Below, piece by piece: positions 27,020-35,276 of a stretch of DNA of 64,000 nt. Numbering within the stretch: position 1 is the first letter of the stretch; each line of letters begins with the position of its first letter. The DNA comes from Amphibacillus marinus (GTDB lineage Bacteria; Bacillota; Bacilli; Bacillales; Amphibacillaceae), in the NCBI RefSeq assembly GCF_900110345.1, contig NZ_FODJ01000010.1, positions 62,001 to 126,000 of the forward strand. The letters run 5' to 3'. Below the pieces are notes generated by a model. It saw only the letters and a list, made by a program, of their open reading frames with translations. It ran no database searches and was not told the DNA's origin. Made by a program: the position numbers and the translations under genes.

Positions 27020-28324
27020 TTATCTGAATAAGCTTCTAAACCTGGCTAAATGAATAAGTTGATTTTGATAGACGTCTGCTTCTTGCTCCTGATTAGTAGA
27101 GCGTAGTAATTCAATTAATTGCTTATAGCACGATAAATCATCAGTATCTATTGCTAATGACCACTTTAAGCATTCAATTGCATGGAGAGGATTATTAAAT
27201 TCAATATAAAGGTTAGCAAGTTCTTTTTGATGGAGCTCGTCCTGTTCAAACCTCTCCATTGTGGCTAGCTGTTCTTTTAGCGAAATATTAAAAGGTAAAT
27301 CCTGAAGCCATTGCTTTACTAAAGGGATTGATTCAGTCTGTAATGCTACATTTACTATAGGTTTTATCAATTGTTCCTTCTCATGCATTGAAAAATTTTG
27401 AATTAAGTTTATAAAGTAGTTTGGTTTGTTTTTAAGAAGACTAATTTTTCTTTGAACTGTTAGCGCATCAAGTTGCTGTTTGAATAGGTCAAAGTTAATT
27501 AAATGTGAAAATGGTGACTGTTTTTTTAACGTATTAAAAAACTGTTTAGCTGTTGCTTGTGAAAGCAAGACTTCTGTGAAGGGGGGTTCTTGAATTAAGC
27601 TTTCATTTTGACGTAGCATATGTTCAAGGGTAGTAAAGATGACACGGCTTGGATAATTTTGCAGTAGTAGCCAAAGCTGGTGCCATTCGTCAGTATTCCA
27701 ACTTGAGCTTAATTGACTTGTTAAGCGAGCAGAATCATTTTCTTTCATAGTCAAGGCAAAGACAATTGGGTCTGTAACGCTATCAGTACTTTGCTCGGTG
27801 TGGTAGTTCTGGAATTCAACTGCAGCAATCATATCTTGATAAAAGGTAAGGTTAGGCTGATAGCGATTTAAATGAACTAAGCTTTGATATGCTTTTTGAA
27901 GCTGACCTTCTCGTTTGAATGAGCGAAAGCAGTTCTGATAAAGTTCAATAATTGTTTTTGGTGCAATATACTGATCAAAGTAAGAGAGGATGGTCACTTG
28001 TTCCATATCAGGCTGAAGCCGATGTGTTTTTTTTTTAACTTGACGTGCGCTGGTCCAGGCAAAAGGTGATTGTTTAAGTAAATCGTAGACGATTGGATGG
28101 GCCCGATGGATGGTCATACCCTGCTCAATGGCACGAAAAAGAAAGCTCTCAGGCTTAAGGTGGTCAGTTTTGATGGCATTAATATAACGATCACGATGAA
28201 AAATTAAATAGTATTGTGCCCCAGTATTGCCTTTGGCACAAATGATTTTGCACTGATAGAAAAGAATTAACTTTGAAATTACAAGTGTTGCCTGCTTTTT
28301 TTGAGTATAAAGCGTACACTTCAT
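27020..28324 (-). CDS. Unknown helical protein leading the ppx-ppk operon
   Basis: A 434-residue protein that I do not recognise. It is strongly helical, with a basic N-terminal 90 residues and TPR-like repeats in the last 100 (LANLYIEFNNPLHAIECLKW, SCYKQLIELLRSTNQEQEAD). No signal peptide or membrane segment is evident. AAGGAGG lies eight bases before the ATG. Its stop is a few bases upstream of ppx, so it is the first gene of the polyphosphate operon and may regulate or scaffold it. Codon use resembles its neighbours. Confidence 0.8.
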   Translation of the reverse strand: MKCTLYTQKKQATLVISKLILFYQCKIICAKGNTGAQYYLIFHRDRYINAIKTDHLKPESFLFRAIEQGMTIHRAHPIVYDLLKQSPFAWTSARQVKKKTHRLQPDMEQVTILSYFDQYIAPKTIIELYQNCFRSFKREGQLQKAYQSLVHLNRYQPNLTFYQDMIAAVEFQNYHTEQSTDSVTDPIVFALTMKENDSARLTSQLSSSWNTDEWHQLWLLLQNYPSRVIFTTLEHMLRQNESLIQEPPFTEVLLSQATAKQFFNTLKKQSPFSHLINFDLFKQQLDALTVQRKISLLKNKPNYFINLIQNFSMHEKEQLIKPIVNVALQTESIPLVKQWLQDLPFNISLKEQLATMERFEQDELHQKELANLYIEFNNPLHAIECLKWSLAIDTDDLSCYKQLIELLRSTNQEQEADVYQNQLIHLARFRSLFR

Positions 28325-28421
28325 CTTGTCAGCCTCCTTCTCATAGTTATTCTTATCATACCATATTCAAGCAAGTGCATTTAATCCAGTCCTAATTTTT
28401 TTTTAAAACAAAGCAAAATAC

Positions 28422-28469
28422 TTGAAAGTCAAAAAAGGTCAAAGTATACTATAGTCAAGAAAGGTCAAA
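28422..28469 (+). promoter_or_regulatory. clpE promoter with two CtsR boxes
   Basis: TTGAAA (28422-28427) and TATACT (28445-28450) are 17 bases apart. CtsR box 1, AGTCAAAAAAGGTCAAA (28427-28443), fits the heptad repeat exactly and fills the spacer. Box 2, AGTCAAGAAAGGTCAAA (28453-28469), differs at one position and covers the transcription start. CtsR should therefore block polymerase until heat or protein stress. Confidence 0.92.
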
Positions 28470-28502
28470 CTAGCATTACAGAATTAAAGGAGGAACGTAA
28501 TA

Positions 28503-30617
28503 ATGAATTGTCAAAAATGTCAAGATCGTCCCGCAACTGTTAACGTCACACTTCGAATTAATCAACATACAGAACATCTACACGTTTGTGAAACGTGCTT
28601 CACTGAGCTAAGACAGCAATCTATGAACCCTTCAGGCCTTTTTGGCAGCCAGTCAGCTGACCCGTTTAATGGTTTTACTGCGGATATGGACCAACAGCAA
28701 GCGAAACAGCAAAAAGGTAACACTGGTCGAGGGGGCTTGCTTGATCAGCTCGGGCGTAATTTAACCGACGTAGCTAAAGCTGGTTTAATTGACCCGGTTA
28801 TCGGTCGTGATCATGAAGTAAAGCGTGTCATTGAAACGTTAAATCGCCGCAACAAAAACAATCCAGTATTAATTGGTGAGCCCGGTGTAGGGAAAACAGC
28901 GATTGCAGAAGGGCTTGCGCTCAGAATTGTTGAAGGGAAGGTGCCGCATAAGCTTGCCAAAAAAGAAGTTTATATGCTTGATGTCGCCTCTCTCGTTGCC
29001 AATACCGGTATTCGCGGTCAATTTGAAGAGCGGATGAAGCAATTGGTAAAAGAACTGCAAACAAGAAAAAATGTTATTTTATTCGTTGATGAGATTCATT
29101 TACTTGTTGGTGCTGGCACTGCGGAAGGTTCACAAATGGATGCAGGTAATATTCTTAAGCCCGCACTAGCAAGAGGAGAGATGCAGCTCGTTGGTGCAAC
29201 GACTTTGAAGGAGTACCGTCAAATAGAAAAGGATGCTGCGTTAGAGCGACGTTTCCAACCGATTATTGTGAATGAGCCGTCAAGTGGAGAAGCGATCCAG
29301 ATATTACAGGGGATTAAGGATCGTTATCAGACCTATCACCATGTGACATATTCTGATGAAGTTATTGAACAAGCTGTGCTATTATCAAAGCGCTATATCC
29401 AGGACCGCTTCTTACCTGATAAAGCAATAGATTTAATTGACGAAGCAGGTGCGCGCTTAAATTTAGAGCATGCCGAAGCGGATACTACTGCAATTCAAGA
29501 GAAGCTTGCAGATATTGCTAAAGAAAAAGAGGCAGCTGCTGAGCAAGAGGATTATGAGCAGGCAGCTAACTTACGTCATCAGGAGCTAAAGCTCGAAAAA
29601 CAATTGGCTGAAGCAGAGCAGACACCGTCAACAGAGGTGACGGTTGAGGATATTCAAACAATTATTGAAGAGAAAACAGGTGTACCTGTTAAGAAAATGC
29701 AAGCAGCTGAGCAAACGAAAATGAAGCATTTAGCTGAGCAGCTTGCTGGTAAAGTAATTGGCCAACAGCATGCCGTTGAAAAAGTAGCCAAGGCAATTCG
29801 TAGAAGTCGAGCTGGTTTAAAATCAGCCCAGCGACCGATCGGATCATTTTTATTTGTTGGTCCAACAGGTGTAGGGAAAACGGAGCTGACGAAGGTGCTA
29901 GCAGAACAACTCTTTGGCTCGAAGGATGCATTAATTAGACTGGATATGAGTGAATATATGGAAAAACATTCTGTGTCTAAGATTATTGGCTCACCTCCTG
30001 GCTATATTGGTCATGAGGAAGCTGGGCAGTTAACGGAAAAAATTCGTCGTAAGCCGTATAGCTTAATCTTACTAGATGAAATTGAAAAAGCACACCCTGA
30101 TGTTCAGCACATGTTCTTGCAAATTATGGAGGATGGTCATTTAACAGATAGTCATGGTCGCAAGGTTAGTTTTAAAGATACTGTTATTATTATGACAAGT
30201 AATGCAGGCTCACATATTAAGGTTAATCATGTTGGCTTTACCAGTGACCAAAATGAAGCAGTTAGCACATTAGAAAACTTAAAGGATTATTTTAAACCTG
30301 AATTTTTAAATCGGTTTGACTCGATTATCACCTTTAACGCTTTACAGTCTGAAGCGTTAATAGAGATTGTTAATCTCATGCTTGAGGAGCTTGAGGCGAA
30401 AATGGCTGACCAGAGCTATCAATTAAGCGTAACGGATCAGGCTAAGCAATTTCTAGCTGAGAAGGGCTATGATCCACACTTTGGGGCTCGTCCGCTTAGA
30501 CGAGTTATTCAGGAAACTGTTGAAGACGGGATTACAGATCTGATTTTAGAGGAGTCAGATGTCCAGAAAATTAAAGTCGATTTTAATAATGGTCAAATTG
30601 TAGTCTCAAAAGGATAA
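28503..30617 (+). CDS. clpE: ATP-dependent Clp protease ATPase subunit ClpE
   Basis: A 704-residue HSP100 unfoldase that feeds damaged proteins to ClpP and helps remove CtsR. The N-terminal zinc finger has four cysteines (residues 3, 6, 29 and 32). AAA domain 1 has GEPGVGKT near 120, a UVR-type coiled region is near 345, and AAA domain 2 has GPTGVGKT near 455 with the sensor segment [11 protein letters not shown] near the C-terminus. AAAGGAGG precedes the ATG. The CtsR boxes upstream fit the known class III heat-shock control. Confidence 0.97.
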   Translation: MNCQKCQDRPATVNVTLRINQHTEHLHVCETCFTELRQQSMNPSGLFGSQSADPFNGFTADMDQQQAKQQKGNTGRGGLLDQLGRNLTDVAKAGLIDPVIGRDHEVKRVIETLNRRNKNNPVLIGEPGVGKTAIAEGLALRIVEGKVPHKLAKKEVYMLDVASLVANTGIRGQFEERMKQLVKELQTRKNVILFVDEIHLLVGAGTAEGSQMDAGNILKPALARGEMQLVGATTLKEYRQIEKDAALERRFQPIIVNEPSSGEAIQILQGIKDRYQTYHHVTYSDEVIEQAVLLSKRYIQDRFLPDKAIDLIDEAGARLNLEHAEADTTAIQEKLADIAKEKEAAAEQEDYEQAANLRHQELKLEKQLAEAEQTPSTEVTVEDIQTIIEEKTGVPVKKMQAAEQTKMKHLAEQLAGKVIGQQHAVEKVAKAIRRSRAGLKSAQRPIGSFLFVGPTGVGKTELTKVLAEQLFGSKDALIRLDMSEYMEKHSVSKIIGSPPGYIGHEEAGQLTEKIRRKPYSLILLDEIEKAHPDVQHMFLQIMEDGHLTDSHGRKVSFKDTVIIMTSNAGSHIKVNHVGFTSDQNEAVSTLENLKDYFKPEFLNRFDSIITFNALQSEALIEIVNLMLEELEAKMADQSYQLSVTDQAKQFLAEKGYDPHFGARPLRRVIQETVEDGITDLILEESDVQKIKVDFNNGQIVVSKG

Positions 30618-30627
30618 GTTTAAATGA

Positions 30628-30667
30628 GCATGTAAGAGTGCAAGGGTTGTATCTTACATGCTTTTTT
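30628..30667 (+). terminator. clpE terminator
   Basis: Arms GCATGTAAGA (30628-30637) and TCTTACATGC (30652-30661) are followed by TTTTTT. The rest of the 296-base gap to the next gene holds only a possible TATAAT at 30876. Confidence 0.85.
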
Positions 30668-30913
30668 CGTTGCGTTAATTCGTAAGCGAAAAAGACCGGA
30701 TTGGCTAACGGAAACGCGTAGCAAAGATTTTTTTTTGTATATTTATTCGAATTATTAGTTAATTTATGTTTTTATATGTAACTTTGAGCTTGATAAATGA
30801 ATATCTATAAAAAATTCTGTTAATACGAGTATGAGACATAGGCGTATATCGATAATAAAAAGGGTAAAGATCTGCTATAATAAGCTACAAAGAAAAAAAT
30901 GGGAGGTCAGCTT

Positions 30914-31756
30914 ATGCTTGTAAGGAAAGAAGTCGTATGTTCTACAGAATATGATGCATTAAAGCAGGTTATTGTCTCATCCCCAGATTTTATGCGGATT
31001 GGTAAAGTAATTAATGAAACACAAAAGCAGTATCAAGCAGAAAATATTAATCAGGAGCTTGCACTGGCGCAACATAGTCAGTTTGTTTCCGTAATGCGGG
31101 CTCACGGTGTTACAGTAAATGTACTCCCGCCACAGCCAGCTTTAAATGAACAGGTCTTTACGAGAGATATTGGCTTTACCATTGACAGTCAAGTGTTTAT
31201 CGCAAAGATGGCCGCTGAGATTAGAGCCACAGAAACGGATTATTTAAAGCAGTTTTTAGCTACTGAAGGCATATCCTTTCAGGAAATCGAAGCTGCTTCT
31301 ATTGAAGGTGGCGATGTAATCATTGATGGTGATACCGTCTGGATCGGTATTAGCAAACGGACAACAATGAAAGCAATCAACGCTCTAGCTAATGATTTAC
31401 CTAACCATAATATTATTCCCATTCAATTAAAGCCTGAAATTCTTCATCTTGATTGTACCTTTAATATTATCGCACCCAATATTGCGCTTATTTATAAAAA
31501 CGGCTTAGACGAATCAGCATATCAAGCATTGCAAGAACAATACACATGTATTGCGGTTGACGAGCAAGAGCAATTTACTTTAGGAACAAATGTCTTAGCA
31601 ATAGGAAATCGACGAATTGTAAGCTTACCCGAGAATAAGCGAGTTAATCGGGATCTAAGAGCGCAAGGCTTTAATGTGATTGAAGTGCCTTTTAATGAAA
31701 TTATAAAATCAGGCGGCTCATTTCGTTGTTGCACACTGCCAATTAATCGTTCTTAA
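30914..31756 (+). CDS. DDAH/arginine-deiminase-like amidinohydrolase (YkgA type)
   Basis: A 280-residue enzyme of the guanidino-group modifying superfamily, closest to dimethylarginine dimethylaminohydrolase and B. subtilis YkgA. The substrate motifs are FTRDIGF near residue 72 and EGGDV near 130, the catalytic histidine is in LHLDCTF near 178, and the nucleophilic cysteine is in GGSFRCCTLP near the C-terminus. ATG 30914 follows GGGAGGT. It stands alone, so the true substrate (arginine, methylarginine or another guanidine) is open. Confidence 0.85.
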   Translation: MLVRKEVVCSTEYDALKQVIVSSPDFMRIGKVINETQKQYQAENINQELALAQHSQFVSVMRAHGVTVNVLPPQPALNEQVFTRDIGFTIDSQVFIAKMAAEIRATETDYLKQFLATEGISFQEIEAASIEGGDVIIDGDTVWIGISKRTTMKAINALANDLPNHNIIPIQLKPEILHLDCTFNIIAPNIALIYKNGLDESAYQALQEQYTCIAVDEQEQFTLGTNVLAIGNRRIVSLPENKRVNRDLRAQGFNVIEVPFNEIIKSGGSFRCCTLPINRS

Positions 31757-31764
31757 TGTTAACC

Positions 31765-31802
31765 ACAACAAAACGCGCATACAGCTATGCGCGTTTTGTT
31801 GT
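31765..31802. terminator. Bidirectional terminator
   Basis: Perfect 17-bp arms (31765-31781 and 31786-31802) with a 4-base loop; the last base is shared with the stop codon of the convergent ABC permease. Confidence 0.9.
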
Positions 31803-32578
31803 TAAAGCCATTCTTTTTTTGAAAAAGCAGCAAAGGAAGCGATGAGCAATAAACCACTTAATCCAACGATAATTCCTGCAGTTGCCCATAAATCTGTTGA
31901 GATTGTTCCTGAAGCAACCATCTGGGCAATATGGCTACTTAGGTTATTTGGAAACCATGGTAAACGATGAGCAAAGATCGTATTGAAAATGGTCATAGCG
32001 ATTAATGTCCCAATAGCAGATCCAGCAACTGCCCCAGGTGCCTTGAACGTGGTATTGTAGAACACTGTTAAGGAAATAACGAACATAATCCATGTGCCAT
32101 AGAAAAGGACAGACCAGGCCCAATCACTGATTGAGATGTGGCCGAAGAGTATATTAACATAGTAACAGCTCGTTAACAGAGCAAGAATGATGGAGCTGAG
32201 AAAAAGAATTAATTTTGCTAACCATTTTCCGGTTATGTAAGTTGTTACTTTAATCGGTTTAACTAGAATAAGCTCAGAGACACCTGATTTGCGTTCTCCT
32301 GCAATGGTATTCATTGTCAGTAAGACAACAATTAGAATGCCAAATGCACTAAGCTGTGTAAAGCTCATCATAAAAGCTTCAGAAGCAACAATCTCTGGAA
32401 ATTCAAAGACGGTGCCTTCAGGTAGACCGCCAACAGCATCTAAAATGACAGGTGTGTAATATGTTGTGAGTGGGTCCATTATGGCAAGCAGAATAAAGAC
32501 AGTAGGTACCCAAATAAGACTAAAGTTACGTAGATACTCAAGTAGTTCCTTCTTAACAACGGTAGCTAGCACCTTCAC
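31802..32578 (-). CDS. ABC-2 type permease (YxlG-like)
   Basis: A 258-residue membrane protein with about six hydrophobic segments and the ABC-2 layout (SAFGILIVVLLTMNTIAGERKSGVSELILVK near residue 75). The start is GTG 32578, overlapping the ATPase stop codon. With the ATPase and the PLDc_N protein upstream it corresponds to yxlEFG of B. subtilis. Here the module is attached to an sdpRI-like pair, suggesting export of, or immunity to, an antimicrobial or membrane-active compound. Confidence 0.88.
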   Translation of the reverse strand: MKVLATVVKKELLEYLRNFSLIWVPTVFILLAIMDPLTTYYTPVILDAVGGLPEGTVFEFPEIVASEAFMMSFTQLSAFGILIVVLLTMNTIAGERKSGVSELILVKPIKVTTYITGKWLAKLILFLSSIILALLTSCYYVNILFGHISISDWAWSVLFYGTWIMFVISLTVFYNTTFKAPGAVAGSAIGTLIAMTIFNTIFAHRLPWFPNNLSSHIAQMVASGTISTDLWATAGIIVGLSGLLLIASFAAFSKKEWL

Positions 32579-33477
32579 TGACCAATCACCTCCATAAACA
32601 TTTCTTCTAACGTCATCTTAGCAAGTGAGAATTGATTAAGCTGCCAATTCTCTTCAATTGTTTTCGCTAGAATTGACTGACGTGCTAAGATCGGGTCGTT
32701 AATAAAGCAGGTAAGACCCGTTCGGCTAGGTGTGACCTCGCGGATTCCCGGAAGGGCTGATAGCACAGCCAGTTGATTTTCACTAAATGCTTTAAAGCTT
32801 AGTTCAATTTTTTGTGATTGATATTTTTCATGCAACTCAGTCAGTAAACCTTGTTCGAGCACACGCCCCTCATGCATGAGGATGAGCCCATCACTGATTT
32901 CCTCAGCATCACTAAGAATATGAGTGGAAAATAAGATAGTTGTCTTTTCTTTTAATGCTTCCATTAAATTGAGTACCTCACGTCTACCAATTGGGTCGAG
33001 TGATGAGACAGGTTCGTCGAGCATAATCAGCGAGGGCTGATGAATCATTGCCTGGGCAATGCCAAGACGTTGCTTCATGCCGCCTGAGTATTTGCTAATC
33101 CGACGATGCTTAGCTTTAGTAATACCGACAAGCTCTAACAAGCTATCTGCCCGTTTAATTGATTCTTGTTTTGAGAGCGCGGCAAGCTGACCAACGTAAA
33201 CAAGAAATTCCTTCCCACTCATCCAACCATAAAAGCTCGGATATTGAGGGAGATAGCCAATTTTTTCTCGAATATCGTGTCCGGTAAAGCCTTCAAAGTC
33301 AATGGTTCCACTTGTTGGTTTAAGTAGGCCTGATAGCATCCTTAATGTTGTTGTCTTACCAGCGCCATTGGGGCCAAGTAAGGCGAAGCAATTCCCTGCT
33401 TCTAAGGTAAAGCTGACGTCTTTAACAGCCTGGGTTTGATTAAAGGTCTTAGATAACTGATCAATTTTTAACCGCAT
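32575..33477 (-). CDS. ABC transporter ATPase (YxlF-like)
   Basis: A 300-residue ATPase with Walker A GPNGAGKTT near residue 35, signature YSGGMKQRLGIAQ near 128 and Walker B LIMLDEP near 150. The C-terminal 80 residues form the accessory region seen in antibiotic and lantibiotic-type exporters. It overlaps the permease start by four bases and starts right after the PLDc_N gene, so it is translationally coupled in the middle of a five-gene operon. Confidence 0.93.
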   Translation of the reverse strand: MRLKIDQLSKTFNQTQAVKDVSFTLEAGNCFALLGPNGAGKTTTLRMLSGLLKPTSGTIDFEGFTGHDIREKIGYLPQYPSFYGWMSGKEFLVYVGQLAALSKQESIKRADSLLELVGITKAKHRRISKYSGGMKQRLGIAQAMIHQPSLIMLDEPVSSLDPIGRREVLNLMEALKEKTTILFSTHILSDAEEISDGLILMHEGRVLEQGLLTELHEKYQSQKIELSFKAFSENQLAVLSALPGIREVTPSRTGLTCFINDPILARQSILAKTIEENWQLNQFSLAKMTLEEMFMEVIGQ

Positions 33478-33678
33478 TTATTCTTGTCTCCTTCCAATAA
33501 TAAAGAACGCGACTGGTCCGATCATACTGACAAATAAAATAATTAGCAACCAGAGCCATCTAGGTCCATTTGTCTTCTCAGTTTTAAACAAAGCGATGAT
33601 TGCTGCAACCATTAAAATAAACTGTAGAATAATTAAGGGCATAAATAATTTAATCATTTCAAGTACTTCTACTGACAT
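33478..33678 (-). CDS. Small PLDc_N-domain membrane protein (YxlE-like)
   Basis: A 66-residue protein with two membrane segments and the PLDc_N signature (TNGPRWLWLLIILFVSMIGP, then FFIIGRR). AAAGGAG precedes the ATG at 33678; a longer frame exists but runs into sdpI. YxlE of B. subtilis is of this type, lies next to yxlFG and is linked to control of SigY. Here no sigma factor is adjacent; an ArsR repressor heads the operon instead. Confidence 0.85.
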   Translation of the reverse strand: MSVEVLEMIKLFMPLIILQFILMVAAIIALFKTEKTNGPRWLWLLIILFVSMIGPVAFFIIGRRQE

Positions 33679-33683
33679 TGTTT

Positions 33684-34325
33684 TCACTCCTTTCCTTGAT
33701 AAGTTCGGTAGAGATAATAAGAATAAATCGTAGGGACTAACGCAAGCAAAAAGATCGTTGTCAGGATAAGGGGCAACAAAATCTGGTCTGCAAAAAGTGG
33801 TAATAGAATAAAAATCATGCCAGTCATGATAAATAAACGGGAGCCAAGGCGATGTGTCTTTCGCCATACAGTTTGACTTGCCAGTGTCCAAGGTGTTCGA
33901 ATGCCCATAAAATAATTTTGTTTAACAGACTGTGTATAATTTCCAATAATAATAAATAGTAGCCCAACTATAATGGGAACAATTATTTCAATATCTAAAG
34001 CAAGACCCATTCCTTTTAACACAATAAAGAGATTTACTATAAATAGTAGCAATAAGGTTGCCACTTTAATAACTTGATACGCCTTTAAATTTTGTTGCGT
34101 ACTTGATTTTGTTGGATCAACCCGTGGAGCAAATTCAAGTGTGAGATACATAAAGAGATAAAGTCCAACTTGACTTAGCAGCCCAATTAATTTAGGAGCA
34201 GTCCAATTGACAGTCCCATCAATTCCCCATTGCATGGGCACTTGATCGGGTAGTTGAGGGTAAGCAACTACCCACATCATAATAATTAGTGTAAATAAAG
34301 TAAGAGGAAGTAGTTGTTTTTTCAT
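33684..34325 (-). CDS. SdpI-family immunity-type membrane protein
   Basis: A 213-residue membrane protein with about six hydrophobic segments, combining a DUF1648 N-terminus (YPQLPDQVPMQWGIDGTVNW) with an SdpI-type C-terminus (KQNYFMGIRTPWTLASQTVWRKTHRLGSRLF). In B. subtilis SdpI gives immunity to the toxin SdpC and sequesters SdpR at the membrane. It overlaps the ArsR gene by four bases. No sdpABC toxin genes are in this window. Confidence 0.9.
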   Translation of the reverse strand: MKKQLLPLTLFTLIIMMWVVAYPQLPDQVPMQWGIDGTVNWTAPKLIGLLSQVGLYLFMYLTLEFAPRVDPTKSSTQQNLKAYQVIKVATLLLLFIVNLFIVLKGMGLALDIEIIVPIIVGLLFIIIGNYTQSVKQNYFMGIRTPWTLASQTVWRKTHRLGSRLFIMTGMIFILLPLFADQILLPLILTTIFLLALVPTIYSYYLYRTYQGKE

Positions 34326-34594
34326 TTTTTTTGTCCTCCTTTTTCAATAAAATGCATCGCCCAGCTGATTAGCTCTTGAAAAACAGTTGTGTTTAATGAG
34401 TAATAAACAAATTGCCCCTGTTTATTGTCAAAGACAAGCTCTGCTTGTTTTAATAGTTTTAAATGCTGAGAAATACTTGGTTTAGACATATTAAAATGCT
34501 CAGAAATCTCCCCAGCAGTTAAATCTTTTTCTTTTAATAAATTTAAAATCTCTCGCCTAGTTGGGTCAGATAATGCTTTGAAAGCATCCTTCAT
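34322..34594 (-). CDS. ArsR-family repressor, SdpR-like
   Basis: A 90-residue winged-helix repressor. The recognition helix region is TAGEISEHFNMSKPSISQHLKLL and the wing follows (GQFVYYSLN). No cysteine metal site is visible. I chose ATG 34594, nine bases after AAAGGA; an in-frame TTG further up abuts that site. As in the sdpRI operon of B. subtilis it is cotranscribed with an SdpI gene and probably represses its own promoter, where an AT-rich repeat is found. Confidence 0.9.
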   Translation of the reverse strand: MKDAFKALSDPTRREILNLLKEKDLTAGEISEHFNMSKPSISQHLKLLKQAELVFDNKQGQFVYYSLNTTVFQELISWAMHFIEKGGQKK

Positions 34595-34607
34595 AATTTT
34601 CAATCCT

Positions 34608-34668
34608 TTAAGTATTTAGTTATTTAAGTATTTAACTAAATAATACAATGATAAGTTTTTTTTGTCAA
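34608..34668 (-). promoter_or_regulatory. Promoter and operator of the sdpRI-like operon
   Basis: On the minus strand TTGACA (34663-34668) and TATTAT (34640-34645) are 17 bases apart. Directly downstream lie TTAGTTA/TAACTAA arms (34616-34622 and 34633-34639) and a 9-base direct repeat TTAAGTATT on the plus strand (34608-34616 and 34624-34632). This is where an autorepressor would bind. Confidence 0.75.
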
Positions 34669-34676
34669 CAAAATAG

Positions 34677-34703
34677 AAAGACTGCGATCGCCACAGTCTT
34701 TTT
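34677..34703. terminator. Hairpin terminator
   Basis: Arms AAAGACTG (34677-34684) and CAGTCTTT (34694-34701) are flanked by T-rich sequence, just past the VOC pseudogene. Confidence 0.65.
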
Positions 34704-34712
34704 GTGTATGTG

Positions 34713-35147
34713 TTATAAGCCCTTTTGTTCCCATAGTTTGATCCGATCCGCAAAGCTCACTTCCTTATGAACCTGATGCAGCATCCATTGATAGCCATAA
34801 GGATCGACGAACATTGCATTTGATACCCCATAATCAGGTAGCTCGGTGATAGCTTGAATTTCTTTGCAACCAGCTTCAAGTGCTCGTGTATAAATTGCCT
34901 TTAAATCTGGCACCATGACGTTAAACCAAATCGGTTGTGCTTGTCCTTACTGTGGCGTATACAGACCAATTTCGGCGTTCTCATCAAGCATATGAAAGTG
35001 GACATCATAAATGGTGAAAATCATCTCGTTTTGTCCTTTTTTTAAATGAGTCACTTCGACTCGTTCTAGGTCAAAAATACTTTCGTAAAGGTCAAGTGCA
35101 GCTAAGCTATCAGGAATAATGAAATCTATTTCAACACCAATTCGCAT
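34713..35147 (-). pseudogene. VOC-family gene interrupted by one stop codon
   Basis: Reads as one 144-residue glyoxalase/PhnB-like (VOC) protein except for a single in-frame TAA at 34947-34949. Residues before it (IGVEIDFIIPDSLAALDLYE up to LYTPQ) and after it (GQAQPIWFNVMVPDLK to the end) stay in the same frame and look conserved. A one-base change (for example CAA or GAA to TAA) explains the break. VOC proteins bind a metal and modify or sequester small molecules. Restart at ATG 34916 would give only a C-terminal half. Confidence 0.85.
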
Positions 35148-35276
35148 TGTTTAACTCCTTTACAGATTGATAATGCTAAGTTTAATCGCTTGTAGCCATA
35201 GAATCAAGGCAGTTGATGGTTAAAAAGCAAGAAAGTGTTTAAGCTATAACTATTAGAATTTGTAGGAGTGATAGAT

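Noticed and set aside
23337-28324. Polyphosphate genes as part of a defence island
   Set aside because: They form an ordinary metabolic operon; no nuclease, restriction or CRISPR gene is near.
33679-33891. N-terminal extension of the PLDc_N protein
   Set aside because: It lies out of frame within sdpI, while ATG 33678 has a strong AAAGGAG site.
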